The notes under the pieces were generated by a model, which had not been told where the DNA came from, made no database searches, and was given only the letters and a program-made list of their open reading frames with translations. 64,000 nucleotides of DNA from NCBI GenBank assembly GCA_016235165.1, contig JACRLX010000002.1, forward strand, positions 173,721-237,720. Direction: 5' to 3'. Made by a program: the position numbers and the translations under genes. This document shows positions 55,487-64,000 of the stretch, one piece after another. The DNA is from Rhodocyclales bacterium (GTDB lineage Bacteria; Pseudomonadota; Gammaproteobacteria; Burkholderiales; Rhodocyclaceae). Position 1 is the stretch's first letter, and each line of letters begins with the position of its first letter.

Positions 55487-56028
55487 CGGCACCCATGAAT
55501 CCCCCGCCCCGCCTGGAACAGTTCAATGCCGCGTATGACGCCATGCAGGATCGCATTCTGCTGCGCATTCGCACCAGCGACGGTGCCGAATACCGACTCT
55601 GGATCACCCGACGCTACCTTGCCTTGCTATGGCCGATCCTGATGAAAATGGCCGACGGCTTCAGCGCGCGCAAGGCCCCGGCTGACCCGCTAACCCGATC
55701 GACGCTCGCCGAACTTGCGCATGGAGCGGCAGTTGGACAAGCCGATTTCGCCAGCGAATACCAGGAGGGAAGTTCGTTTCCGCTGGGGCCGGAACCCATC
55801 TTGCTGGCCAAGATCTCGCTGCGCCCTCCTGCCGGAGAAACACAGACCGTGCTGCTTCTGCCCAATCAGGGCGATGGCATCAACCTCGATCTCGATGAAA
55901 AGCTGGTTCACATCTTCGCGCGGCTGTTACAACAGACGGCCACCGCCGGCGAGTGGAACCTGAAACTCGACATCAGCCCCGGCACGGGATCGGCGGAGAC
56001 CTTCCCGGGCCCGCGCCTGCTGCACTGA
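55483..56028 (+). CDS. unknown protein translationally coupled to the TPR-glycosyltransferase
   Basis: 181 residues, starting in the stop of the previous gene (ATGA). No signal peptide or membrane segment. It begins 'LEQFNAAYDAMQDRILLRIRTSDGAEYRLWITRRYLALLWPILMKMADGF' and is soluble. No family can be named. The tight overlap makes a joint function with the glycosyltransferase or with adhesin production likely. Confidence 0.75.
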   Translation: MTAPMNPPPRLEQFNAAYDAMQDRILLRIRTSDGAEYRLWITRRYLALLWPILMKMADGFSARKAPADPLTRSTLAELAHGAAVGQADFASEYQEGSSFPLGPEPILLAKISLRPPAGETQTVLLLPNQGDGINLDLDEKLVHIFARLLQQTATAGEWNLKLDISPGTGSAETFPGPRLLH

Positions 56029-56077
56029 ACGGGCATCGCGGTGCGCTGCCCGTGGCAGCCGCAACCGCGCGCGCAAA

Positions 56078-56106
56078 ATCGCCGTGTTGCCAGCGCCGAC
56101 TTTTGG
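56078..56106 (-). repeat. dispersed repeat copy 8
   Basis: On the minus strand: CAAAAGTCGGCGC, TGGC, triplet AAC, ACGGCGATT. It lies in the 97-base gap between the unknown gene and the convergent adhesin gene. Confidence 0.85.
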
Positions 56107-56125
56107 TCGGCGCCGTTTCCAGCCA

Positions 56126-59100
56126 TCAATCGGTGATCAGCTTGTTGTTGTCGAGCAGTTTCTGGATCACCGCCTGATCGGTGGCGGTTACCGCCAGCCC
56201 CAGATCGGTGTACAAGTCCTTGCCCTGAAGTATCACGGTCTGATCCTCGGCGCTCGTCGTATACCCACCGCCGAAGCCGCCATTGGAACTGATATGCACC
56301 TTGGTGTCGGCCCCATCTTTCTCGAAATGCAGGAAGTTGGCCAGGTTTCCGGTTGCCACGGTGTGGTTCTCGCCCGAGAGCAGATCACGCAGATCCAGCA
56401 CATCGCCACCCGATCCCGCCGCAGCCGTATCGAAGTCCGAGATCGTATCCACGGCCGGGGTTCCCCGATCGCCTGCGTCGGCAAGCGTCCACTCGAAGGT
56501 GTCGGACAGCAGGCCGCCGGTCAGCGTATCGTTTCCGGCCCCACCCGCGAGCGTGTCGGCACCATCACCACCGGTCAGGATGTCGACGCCAGCGCCACCT
56601 TCAAGGCGATCCGCGCCGGTACCGCCGTCAAGCGTGTCGTCGCCGGCATCGCCGCGCAGGACATCGTTGCCGGTGCCGCCCGTGATGCTGTCATTGCCGG
56701 TGCCACCCGACAGCACGTCGTCGCCATCCTCGCCCGCCAAGGTATCGTTGCCCGTACCACCCAACAGGATGTCCGCACCCAGGCCGCCGCTTAGCGAATC
56801 ATTGCCGCCCAGGCCCGAGATCATGTCATTGGCGTTGGTACCGGCGATCGTGTCATTGACCGCGTCCGTACCCGCTTTCTGATTGGTCACGGTAGTCAGC
56901 GTCAGTGACGCCGTCGAGGTATCGCCCGTGTCGTCGGTCAGGGTGTATTGGATGACCTCCGGCGCGATCGCGCTGGCCCCCGTGTCCAGCGTCGGGATGT
57001 CGAAGGCCACGTCGCGTACCCACAGGCTTGGATCGGTTCGATAGTAGTTGTAGTCGCCGGCGAGGATCGCCACGGAACCAATGTTGCTGAACTCCTTCGG
57101 CAACTCGACCCAGCGACTGCCCGGCGTCGCCGTCAAATTGACTGCATACTGACCAAGTTCATTGCCATGGATGTCATAGATGGTAAAGGTCACAGGCACA
57201 TCGCCGCCGCTTCGAGTCAGGTAGAACTTGACCCCCTCCACGCCCTGGGCATACGTGGCCCGATCGAAGCTGACCAGCAAGGTCTCCAGGTCGTTGAGCT
57301 CATTGGTATCTGGATTATCGCCGGTGCTGCTGACCCCGGCACCGTTGGCAGCGTCATACTGCACCGTGCCGGAGCCCGGAACACTGCTGTCGCGGGCGAT
57401 ACCCTGCAAGCTAATGCCGCTACCACTCGGGTTCGAGGTAAAGGTGACGGAGACGTCCTGATTGGCATCGGTATCACGTATGGTCAGGGTCACCTGCGGG
57501 TCGCCAATCATCACGCTACCGGCCGAGCTTGGATCGACACTGAGATTGACGTTCACCGTCTCATTGCTGTCGCTGACCTGGTCATCGACCAGGGAGATGG
57601 TGAAGGTCTTGCTGGTTTCGCCGGCGGCGAACGTGACACTGCCCGAGCCCGAAAGGTAATCGACACCGGCCGTGGCGGTACCTGCCGAGGTGGACCAATC
57701 CACGGTGAGGCTTCCCGATGACGCTGCGGACAAGGTCATGGTCATGGTTGCCGTGCCGGCCTCTTCATCCACATACACATCAGCCACGCTTACCGTGCGG
57801 ATCTCATTGCCGTAAATCAGGGCAGTCCCTGTAGCCACGGTATTGTTGGTCAAGCCGGCGGTACGCGTCGCCGTGAGTTGGAAGCTTTCACCGATTTCGT
57901 TCACGCCGTCGGCGACCACATTGGTTCTCACCCAGGCCGTGGTCGAGCCGGCGGCAATAGTGACCGCGGAGGCCGAAACCCAAGGACCCGTGGCACTGGT
58001 CGTTGAGACCTCCATTGGAATCGTGGTCGCGTAGTCGCTGCCGCTGGTGGCCGTGCCGCCACCCAGCACCAGATTGAGGCTGACAGCGGCATCGCTGGCA
58101 CGGGACAGGTCGATGCGGAATACGGCATTGTTGCCTTCGATGGCTGCCACATCGGAGACGATGATGGTCGGCGCCTCGGCGGCAATGGTATCGACGATGT
58201 AGCCGGTAGCCGTCGCGTCACCAAGCGTGACCACATTGGCCATGGCACCGGGCAGGGTCAGGGTCACGGTAAAGTTTTCCAGCCCTTCACCGCGCGCATC
58301 AGTGCTGGTCGGCACGCTGAGGGTCCCCGTGGTCTGGCCGGCCAGTATGGTCAGGGTGCCGGAGGCCGCCGGGAAGTCGGTACCCGAGGTTGCGGTGCCG
58401 GATGCCGCCGACCAGTTGATCGTGACGTCCTGTGCCGACGCCTGCGACAGCCTTACCTCGAAGCTGGCCGTTCCGCCTTCAATCACCGGCGTCGCATCGA
58501 CCACCGAGACCACGGGCTTGACTTCGTCATCGACGATGATCGCCGTTCCCACCGATGCGGCGCTGTTGATGATGGTCTGGCCGCTCAGGCGAGTGGCCGT
58601 GAGGGTCAGGGTTTCATTGGCCTCGCCTGCCGTATCGCTGGTAATGGCTATGCGCGCCTGCGCCGCCGGGTTGGTGTAGTTGGCACCGGTGGCAACGACC
58701 AGCGGACTCGCGTAGGTGGTCCAGCCCGACCAGGTCGAGGTTCCGAAGTTCCAGGTCCTGACCTCGATCGTGTTGGTGTAGTCGGTTCCCGAAGTCGCCG
58801 TTCCTCCCAGCGCCAGGGAAAGGTTCAATGCCGACGTCGTATTGTTGCGATCGGATACCGTGATGTCGAAGGTCACATAGCCCGCCGATTCTGCAACCAC
58901 GTTATCCGAAACCACCAAGGCAGCGCCGGTATCGGAAGCATCGAGAATGTAGCCATAGCCCTGGCTATCGAGCAGGTTGGCCAGCAACTGGTTGGCGGCA
59001 TCGAGCGCCAGGGTAGCCCGGAATGCCTCGGTATCCGTATCCGCACCGGCATTCGTTGTGGTTACGGTAAAGGTGCCGGTCGAACTGCCTGAGTTGATCG

Positions 59101-62100
59101 TGAGACTGGTAGTTCCCGTCCCGTAGTCGGTCCCGCTTGCGGCAGCGGTCATGCCGCCTGGGGCAGTATTCGAGTAGGTAATGGTTGCGGCGATATTCGA
59201 CGTCGCGGTTTGCGACAGTGCGACGGTAAAGGTAATCGTGTTGCCTTCAACCTTCGGTGGCGCATCGACGATGTACATGAACGGCCGCACATCTTCGGAG
59301 ATGATGGTTGCCGTGCCGACGGCGCTGGCATTGGTGGTGGTCGCCGTTCCCGCCGGATTGGTTGCCGTGAGGGTAAAGGTCTCGCCTGTCGCCTCGTAAC
59401 CGGAGTCGTTGAGAACCGGTACGCGCACCAGGGCGTTCGTCGCGCCCGCGGCAATGGTCACCGCCGTCGCTCCCGGCGCGCTCCAGTTCAAGCCGCCATC
59501 GGTGGACACCTCCATGCTGCTTGTGTAATCGCTGCCGGCCGTGGCCGTACCGGCGGCCAGCGCCAGGTTAAGGCTGACGGCAACTTCCGAGGCATGGCTG
59601 AGGTTGATCGCGTACATGACGTGACTGGCCGTCTCACCCACACTCGGATTGCTCACCACGATGGTGGGTTCGAGCGAGGCATTGCTATCGACGATGTAAC
59701 CCGTTGCCGTGCCATCGCCAACGCGGGCATACGGAGCCGAGGCGGCGGCAATCGTCGCGGTGACCGAGAAGTTTTCCACCGCCGATTCCGAGTTGCTGGT
59801 GTTGGTGGCGGTCGTCACGGTAAAGGTGCCCGTGGTCTGGCCGGTGGTGATGGTGAAGGTTCCGGCCGTAACCGCCGTGTAATCGTTCGCCGATGACGCC
59901 GTGCCGTCGGCCGTGGTCCAGTTGACAACCACGTCGGACGTTGCCGCCTGGCTGAGGGTCCAGGTAAAGGTTGCCAGGCCTCCTTCGACCACCGGTGGTG
60001 CATCGGAAATCGTGAGCACCGGAGCCGGAATATCGTCGTCGACAACGGTTGCCGTGCCGACGGCCGAGCCGGCCGTGGTCAGACCCGAGCTACGGGTAGC
60101 CGTAAGCGTGAAGGTTTCAGTCGCTTCTCCCGTGCTGTCGTTTACCAAGGGTGTGCGTACCAGCAGGTTGGTTTGCCCCGATACCAAGGTTGCACTGGAA
60201 CCGTAAGCGGTCCAGCTTGCGCCGCCATCGGTCGAGTACTCGAGCGTGGTACCGGTGTAGTCGGCCGGCGTGGTTGCCGTGCCGGCCGTCAGCGCCAGGG
60301 TCAGAACGGTGTTAACCGGGCTCACGCGGCTCAGATCGACGCTGAACACGGCATGCGTGTTGCTACCCTCGGTAACCGTGGGATTGGAAACCGTAAGTAC
60401 TGGCGTCAGTGCAAAACTTGTACCGTCGTCACGGATGGTCACGACACCCTGACTGTCGGCGATGGTGGCGTTGGCTGTTGTTACACCGGTGAGGTTAACC
60501 ACGAAATTCTCGGCACGCTCATATGTCGTGTCGTTGGTGATCGGCACCGTGAATGTAGCGAACGTCTGGCCGGTGGAAATCGTCACGTTGCCGCTCGTCG
60601 TCGTGAAATCGGAACCCGCCGTAGCCGTTCCATTGGCCGTGGCGTAACTGACGGTGACGTTCGCGCCTTGTGTGCGCGACATGCCGACGACAATGGTGGC
60701 GGTACCCGCCGCCTCGTCAACCATGACATCCGCGATCGTGACCATCGGATTGGTCGAGGTCGCATCCTCCATGATCGTCGCGGTACCGGTGGCCGACGCG
60801 TTGCTCGTCACGCCCCACAGCCGGGTCGCCGAGAGCGTGAACGTTTGCGCGGCTTCATTGTTGGTCGCATCGTCAAGAATCGGATTGCGCACCAGCACGC
60901 TGGTCGATCCGGCGGCCAGGGTGACTGACGGGTTGGTCGGGTCCGCAGCCGTCCAGGTTCTGCCGTTATCGGTGGAAACTTCCAGCGTTGCGGTGTAGTC
61001 GCTGCCCGCGGTGGCCGTCCCTGCCGTCAATGCCAGACCAATCTTGGTGGTGTATGGGCTGGCTTCGCTCAACCGCACCTCGAATACCGCATGCGTATTC
61101 GCGCCTTCCGTGACGCTGATATTGGAAACCGACAGCTGCGGACGGGATTCTGCCTCTGGCACCTGCGTCGCCGGCGGCGTGTAGCGGTAGTAACCATTGC
61201 TCGAGAAGATCAGTTGCGAGCCATCGGTATTGTGGTTCCAGGTTAGCGTGCCGCCGCTGATGGAATAAGTGCCGCCGAGAATCGACTGATTGGTCTGGGT
61301 CGTCGTCAAATCGAAGGTCTGACTGCGGAATACGATCGACGAGACTTCGGCACCATCGACGATTTCATCCACGCCGGAACCTTGCGAGGCAAAGTCGGTG
61401 ATCTGCGCACCCAGGGCAAGGCCACCATCGGTACCCATGCCGGAAACGACGTTGCCCTCGAAGTAGGGGTCCAGCGCCTTCAGGGTATCCGTGTCATCGT
61501 TGGCAGTCGGTTTACCGTCGATGACATTGATGGTCTGAACCGCAGTAGCCGTATCGCCATCGCCGTCAATCGCAACGAAGCGCAGATCGAAGCTGTCGCC
61601 GTCGTTGGCTGCCCCACCGGTGTAATAGGTGTAATCGCCGGTACTGAAGTTGAAGATCAGCGTACCGTCGACGAATCCCCTCGCCAGGCTCAGGCTCAGC
61701 ACGTCGCCGGTAAGCGGAAACTCGCCGGAGAGCCAAGTCCCGTTGTTATGGCTGATGCTGCCGGCACCGCTCGGGTTGTAGGTGAAGGTAACCGCAGTGT
61801 CAGTGCTGCCATTGCCGTCGGTATCGAGATCCAGCGTGATGGACTGGATGTAGCCGCCATCGGCGCCGAAGGTCACGTTTTGGGCGCCGTTCGCCGCCAC
61901 CACGTTGCCGCCGAACGCCGTTGGCACGGTGGAAAGCAGCTCTTCTTCAAGCTTGTTGAGGTCGGGAACGATGATCGCGTCTTCCTCGACACCATTGCCG
62001 TCGGTATCCACGTTGTGGATCGCGTTCAGGTGGCTGACGTCGGTGATGCCGGTGCCAATACCCACACCGTAGGAACGAATTCCGTTGGCCGTAATATAGG

Positions 62101-64000
62101 CAAGGTAGCCCGGAGGATCGGCGGTAGCCGGACTGGTCGTGTTTCCTGAGGTGGGATTCCCGTCCGATATGAAGTACACGATGTTTTGGCGACTGGAATC
62201 GAAGCCATTCTGCATTGCGGCCTTGGCCAGGGTCAGGCCATCCTCATAGTTGGTTCCGCCACTCGCCGTGAGTGTATTTACGTCGGCAATGGCGTCTTCC
62301 TTGGTGGTGTAGGCGAGGCCACCGTTCTGCGCGGTACCAGTGGCCTCGAAGCTGATCAGCTTGACCTGTACATCCGCCGTTTGGCTGTAGTACTCGCTGA
62401 TCAGCGAGATCAGGGCCTCCTTGGCCATGTCCATGCGCGTCGTCATGGTCACGGTCCCGTCGCTCGCTATCGACTGCACCTCGTCCGACATCGAGCCCGA
62501 GGTATCCACCACCAGAACCAGCGTGTACTTCGGCAGCACGCTTTCCGGCACTTCGACGGTGAAATTCGTCGCCGTCGGCTCGTCGTCCTCGATCGTAACG
62601 TGCAGGGTTGCGGAAGTGGCATCTGCCTTGGTATAGGTGAAGTTCTGAACCACCGAGGTATCCGTGCCGCTCCCCGGTGCGCCGTTCGTGGCGGCGCTGG
62701 TCAAGGTATAGGTATAGGCTCCGGATGCGGCCGTCACGACCAGCGTTCCCGTTCCCGTCGAGATCGTGATCACGCCACCGCTTGGTGTGTATGTGGTCGA
62801 GTTGTACACGATATTCGTGATCGTCGACACTGACTCTGATCCATTGAACAGATTGCCGGTCGCCGTTGTGCTGCCTCCCCCGTTCCCTGATGACAGGGCG
62901 GATTCATCTACCGTGGCAAAGTCATCCGCTGCGGCAACCACGTTCAAGGTTACGGTCGCAGTACTGGTTTGCGGCACAAGCTGCGTGTCGGTGATCGTGT
63001 AGGTAAAGCTGGTCGTACCCGCGCCCGCTGGTGTGTAGTCGTAACCGGTAAGCACGCCACTCGCATAAACGGGCGTCAGGGTGCCTGCTCCGGGGCTTGT
63101 TTGCGCAGTGATCGTCGCGCCGTCGTACAGCGTATCGTTGCCGAGCAACGTGGCCACGCTGATGAAGTAGGTCGCCCCCGTGGGCAGGGTAATGCTGTCG
63201 TTGTTTGCCACAGACGTACCGTCGTCCACCGGATTGACGGTAATGGTCGCTGTTGCCGGGGTCGAATCTGTCAGCCCTTCGTTATCCGTAACCGTGTAGG
63301 TGAATGTCGCGTTTCCGCTCCACTCAGCCAAAGGCTGATAGTAAAGCGTCGTGCTGCTTCCACTGACGACATCTCCGGCGCCGACCATCAGTGTCATTGC
63401 GGCATCGTAGTAGAGGCGGCCCGTGGTTGGCAAGGTGCTGATCGTGAAGCTGGCGATCGACCCTCCCGCGTCGGTGTCTGATCCGGAGAGGGTAATCGCT
63501 ATCGGACTCGACGGATCCTCGTTACCGCTGGCAGACACATCATTTGCGGTTGGCGGGTGGTCGCTCGCGCCAATGGTGGTCGTGACGCTGTTGTCCGTCG
63601 GGTGCGGAGCGAATGCCTCCAGGCCTCCTCCGCTTGCGCCAACAACGCTGACGGTAAAGGCCTCCGCGCCTTCGAGAGTGCTGTCGTTGATTGTTGCGAT
63701 GCTGAAGTTGGCGGTAGTGCTTCCGCTCGGTATGGTCACTGTTGTAACGCCGGTGAAATCGCTTCCGTCGCTGGCCGTTCCACTGTAGCTGAGGGTCACC
63801 GTCACTGCGCTTAGCGGTGTATTGCCCAAAGTCAGCAGGTACCCGGTGGCCGTGGCACCCTCGGTCACCGTTCCCGGCCCGCCCGTCAGGCTGACGCTGG
63901 TGGCGTCTTCGTCGTCCACCACCGTGGTGCTGGTGCCGCCGCCGCTGGCGGTCAGGGTCTCGAAGTTGCCGCCGCTGGCGCTCGTGATGCTGGCCGTGAC
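56126..64000 (-). CDS. giant RTX adhesin, LapA-like, 5' end outside window
   Basis: At least 2624 residues; the frame stays open to the window edge, so the N-terminus (with the LapG cleavage site) is missing. From N to C: Calx-beta domain (63.9-63.6 kb), cadherin-like and Ig-like repeats (63.5-62.6 kb), VWA domain with MIDAS DTSGS (about 62.5 kb), a long linker domain with type I secretion adhesin features (61.9-61.1 kb), about ten more Calx-beta modules (61.1-57.5 kb), a region to 56.9 kb, about a dozen RTX nonapeptides (GGTGNDTLA type, 56.87-56.48 kb) and a C-terminal type I secretion signal domain of the VCA0849 kind. The RTX part binds Ca2+ and directs C-terminal export through TolC-type channels. 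It is very rich in Thr, Ala, Ser and Asp with almost no Cys or Lys. Confidence 0.92.
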   Translation of the reverse strand, partial: VTASITSASGGNFETLTASGGGTSTTVVDDEDATSVSLTGGPGTVTEGATATGYLLTLGNTPLSAVTVTLSYSGTASDGSDFTGVTTVTIPSGSTTANFSIATINDSTLEGAEAFTVSVVGASGGGLEAFAPHPTDNSVTTTIGASDHPPTANDVSASGNEDPSSPIAITLSGSDTDAGGSIASFTISTLPTTGRLYYDAAMTLMVGAGDVVSGSSTTLYYQPLAEWSGNATFTYTVTDNEGLTDSTPATATITVNPVDDGTSVANNDSITLPTGATYFISVATLLGNDTLYDGATITAQTSPGAGTLTPVYASGVLTGYDYTPAGAGTTSFTYTITDTQLVPQTSTATVTLNVVAAADDFATVDESALSSGNGGGSTTATGNLFNGSESVSTITNIVYNSTTYTPSGGVITISTGTGTLVVTAASGAYTYTLTSAATNGAPGSGTDTSVVQNFTYTKADATSATLHVTIEDDEPTATNFTVEVPESVLPKYTLVLVVDTSGSMSDEVQSIASDGTVTMTTRMDMAKEALISLISEYYSQTADVQVKLISFEATGTAQNGGLAYTTKEDAIADVNTLTASGGTNYEDGLTLAKAAMQNGFDSSRQNIVYFISDGNPTSGNTTSPATADPPGYLAYITANGIRSYGVGIGTGITDVSHLNAIHNVDTDGNGVEEDAIIVPDLNKLEEELLSTVPTAFGGNVVAANGAQNVTFGADGGYIQSITLDLDTDGNGSTDTAVTFTYNPSGAGSISHNNGTWLSGEFPLTGDVLSLSLARGFVDGTLIFNFSTGDYTYYTGGAANDGDSFDLRFVAIDGDGDTATAVQTINVIDGKPTANDDTDTLKALDPYFEGNVVSGMGTDGGLALGAQITDFASQGSGVDEIVDGAEVSSIVFRSQTFDLTTTQTNQSILGGTYSISGGTLTWNHNTDGSQLIFSSNGYYRYTPPATQVPEAESRPQLSVSNISVTEGANTHAVFEVRLSEASPYTTKIGLALTAGTATAGSDYTATLEVSTDNGRTWTAADPTNPSVTLAAGSTSVLVRNPILDDATNNEAAQTFTLSATRLWGVTSNASATGTATIMEDATSTNPMVTIADVMVDEAAGTATIVVGMSRTQGANVTVSYATANGTATAGSDFTTTSGNVTISTGQTFATFTVPITNDTTYERAENFVVNLTGVTTANATIADSQGVVTIRDDGTSFALTPVLTVSNPTVTEGSNTHAVFSVDLSRVSPVNTVLTLALTAGTATTPADYTGTTLEYSTDGGASWTAYGSSATLVSGQTNLLVRTPLVNDSTGEATETFTLTATRSSGLTTAGSAVGTATVVDDDIPAPVLTISDAPPVVEGGLATFTWTLSQAATSDVVVNWTTADGTASSANDYTAVTAGTFTITTGQTTGTFTVTTATNTSNSESAVENFSVTATIAAASAPYARVGDGTATGYIVDSNASLEPTIVVSNPSVGETASHVMYAINLSHASEVAVSLNLALAAGTATAGSDYTSSMEVSTDGGLNWSAPGATAVTIAAGATNALVRVPVLNDSGYEATGETFTLTATNPAGTATTTNASAVGTATIISEDVRPFMYIVDAPPKVEGNTITFTVALSQTATSNIAATITYSNTAPGGMTAAASGTDYGTGTTSLTINSGSSTGTFTVTTTNAGADTDTEAFRATLALDAANQLLANLLDSQGYGYILDASDTGAALVVSDNVVAESAGYVTFDITVSDRNNTTSALNLSLALGGTATSGTDYTNTIEVRTWNFGTSTWSGWTTYASPLVVATGANYTNPAAQARIAITSDTAGEANETLTLTATRLSGQTIINSAASVGTAIIVDDEVKPVVSVVDATPVIEGGTASFEVRLSQASAQDVTINWSAASGTATSGTDFPAASGTLTILAGQTTGTLSVPTSTDARGEGLENFTVTLTLPGAMANVVTLGDATATGYIVDTIAAEAPTIIVSDVAAIEGNNAVFRIDLSRASDAAVSLNLVLGGGTATSGSDYATTIPMEVSTTSATGPWVSASAVTIAAGSTTAWVRTNVVADGVNEIGESFQLTATRTAGLTNNTVATGTALIYGNEIRTVSVADVYVDEEAGTATMTMTLSAASSGSLTVDWSTSAGTATAGVDYLSGSGSVTFAAGETSKTFTISLVDDQVSDSNETVNVNLSVDPSSAGSVMIGDPQVTLTIRDTDANQDVSVTFTSNPSGSGISLQGIARDSSVPGSGTVQYDAANGAGVSSTGDNPDTNELNDLETLLVSFDRATYAQGVEGVKFYLTRSGGDVPVTFTIYDIHGNELGQYAVNLTATPGSRWVELPKEFSNIGSVAILAGDYNYYRTDPSLWVRDVAFDIPTLDTGASAIAPEVIQYTLTDDTGDTSTASLTLTTVTNQKAGTDAVNDTIAGTNANDMISGLGGNDSLSGGLGADILLGGTGNDTLAGEDGDDVLSGGTGNDSITGGTGNDVLRGDAGDDTLDGGTGADRLEGGAGVDILTGGDGADTLAGGAGNDTLTGGLLSDTFEWTLADAGDRGTPAVDTISDFDTAAAGSGGDVLDLRDLLSGENHTVATGNLANFLHFEKDGADTKVHISSNGGFGGGYTTSAEDQTVILQGKDLYTDLGLAVTATDQAVIQKLLDNNKLITD

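Noticed and set aside
56126..64000. Plus-strand frames opposite the adhesin
   Set aside because: Numerous open frames arise from the low-complexity Thr/Ala-rich adhesin; none has a domain or start signal.

Overview
The window is a gene-dense, GC-rich bacterial chromosome segment. The gene orders thrS-infC-rpmI-rplT-pheS-pheT-ihfA-merR and surE-pcm-nlpD-rpoS, together with bamC-dapA, the lapG/lapD pair and the wealth of c-type cytochromes, point to a betaproteobacterium, most likely a Rhodocyclaceae-like respiratory organism (inference; no 16S gene is present). Three tRNA genes are seen: Ser(UGA), Pro(GGG) and Val(GAC).

Region 1 (1-11.7 kb) is an electron-transfer island with eight c-type cytochromes and 21 CxxCH haem sites. 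On the minus strand are two monohaem c5-like proteins, two paralogous tetrahaem cytochromes, an NHL-propeller lipoprotein, a SurA/PpiC-type prolyl isomerase, a roughly 760-residue outer-membrane beta-barrel and a trihaem c7-like protein. Divergently, on the plus strand, are two trihaem cytochromes, an M48 metalloprotease lipoprotein and a diheme c4. The composition resembles loci that make extracellular cytochrome filaments (OmcE/OmcS type) or other outer-membrane electron conduits; this is the strongest candidate for an undescribed system here.

Region 2 (11.7-35.8 kb) is mainly housekeeping: flavodoxin-like protein, lysC, radical SAM protein, queD, an acyl-CoA ligase/GST/enoyl-CoA hydratase operon, tRNA-Ser, a Bax-inhibitor-1 protein, rlmD, an Ala/Pro-rich lipoprotein, an MBL hydrolase, bamC, dapA, an HDAC-family enzyme, the MoxR-DUF58-TgpA trio with mltB, then the rpoS operon and a FemAB-like protein.

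Region 3 (36.0-37.9 kb) is a small decayed integrative element at tRNA-Pro. An 84-bp direct repeat of the tRNA 3' end plus its terminator brackets a truncated integrase, an antitoxin, a frameshifted ParE-like toxin and a small membrane peptide. Region 4 (38-46.1 kb) is the translation-factor/aminoacyl-tRNA synthetase cluster, an NTF2-like protein and tRNA-Val.

Region 5 (46.2-64 kb) is a biofilm-adhesion locus: a TolC-family secretion protein with an unusual C-terminal extension coupled to a solute-binding protein, LapG-type protease, LapD-type c-di-GMP receptor with degenerate catalytic motifs, a tandem TPR-glycosyltransferase protein, a coupled unknown protein and a giant RTX adhesin that runs off the right edge. 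The expected logic is that c-di-GMP-bound LapD sequesters LapG so the adhesin stays on the surface; the TPR-glycosyltransferase may modify it.

Across all regions at least eight copies of a short non-palindromic repeat (core AAAAGTCGGCGC) are scattered between genes and, in three cases, in frame inside genes (M48 lipoprotein, mltB, lapD).
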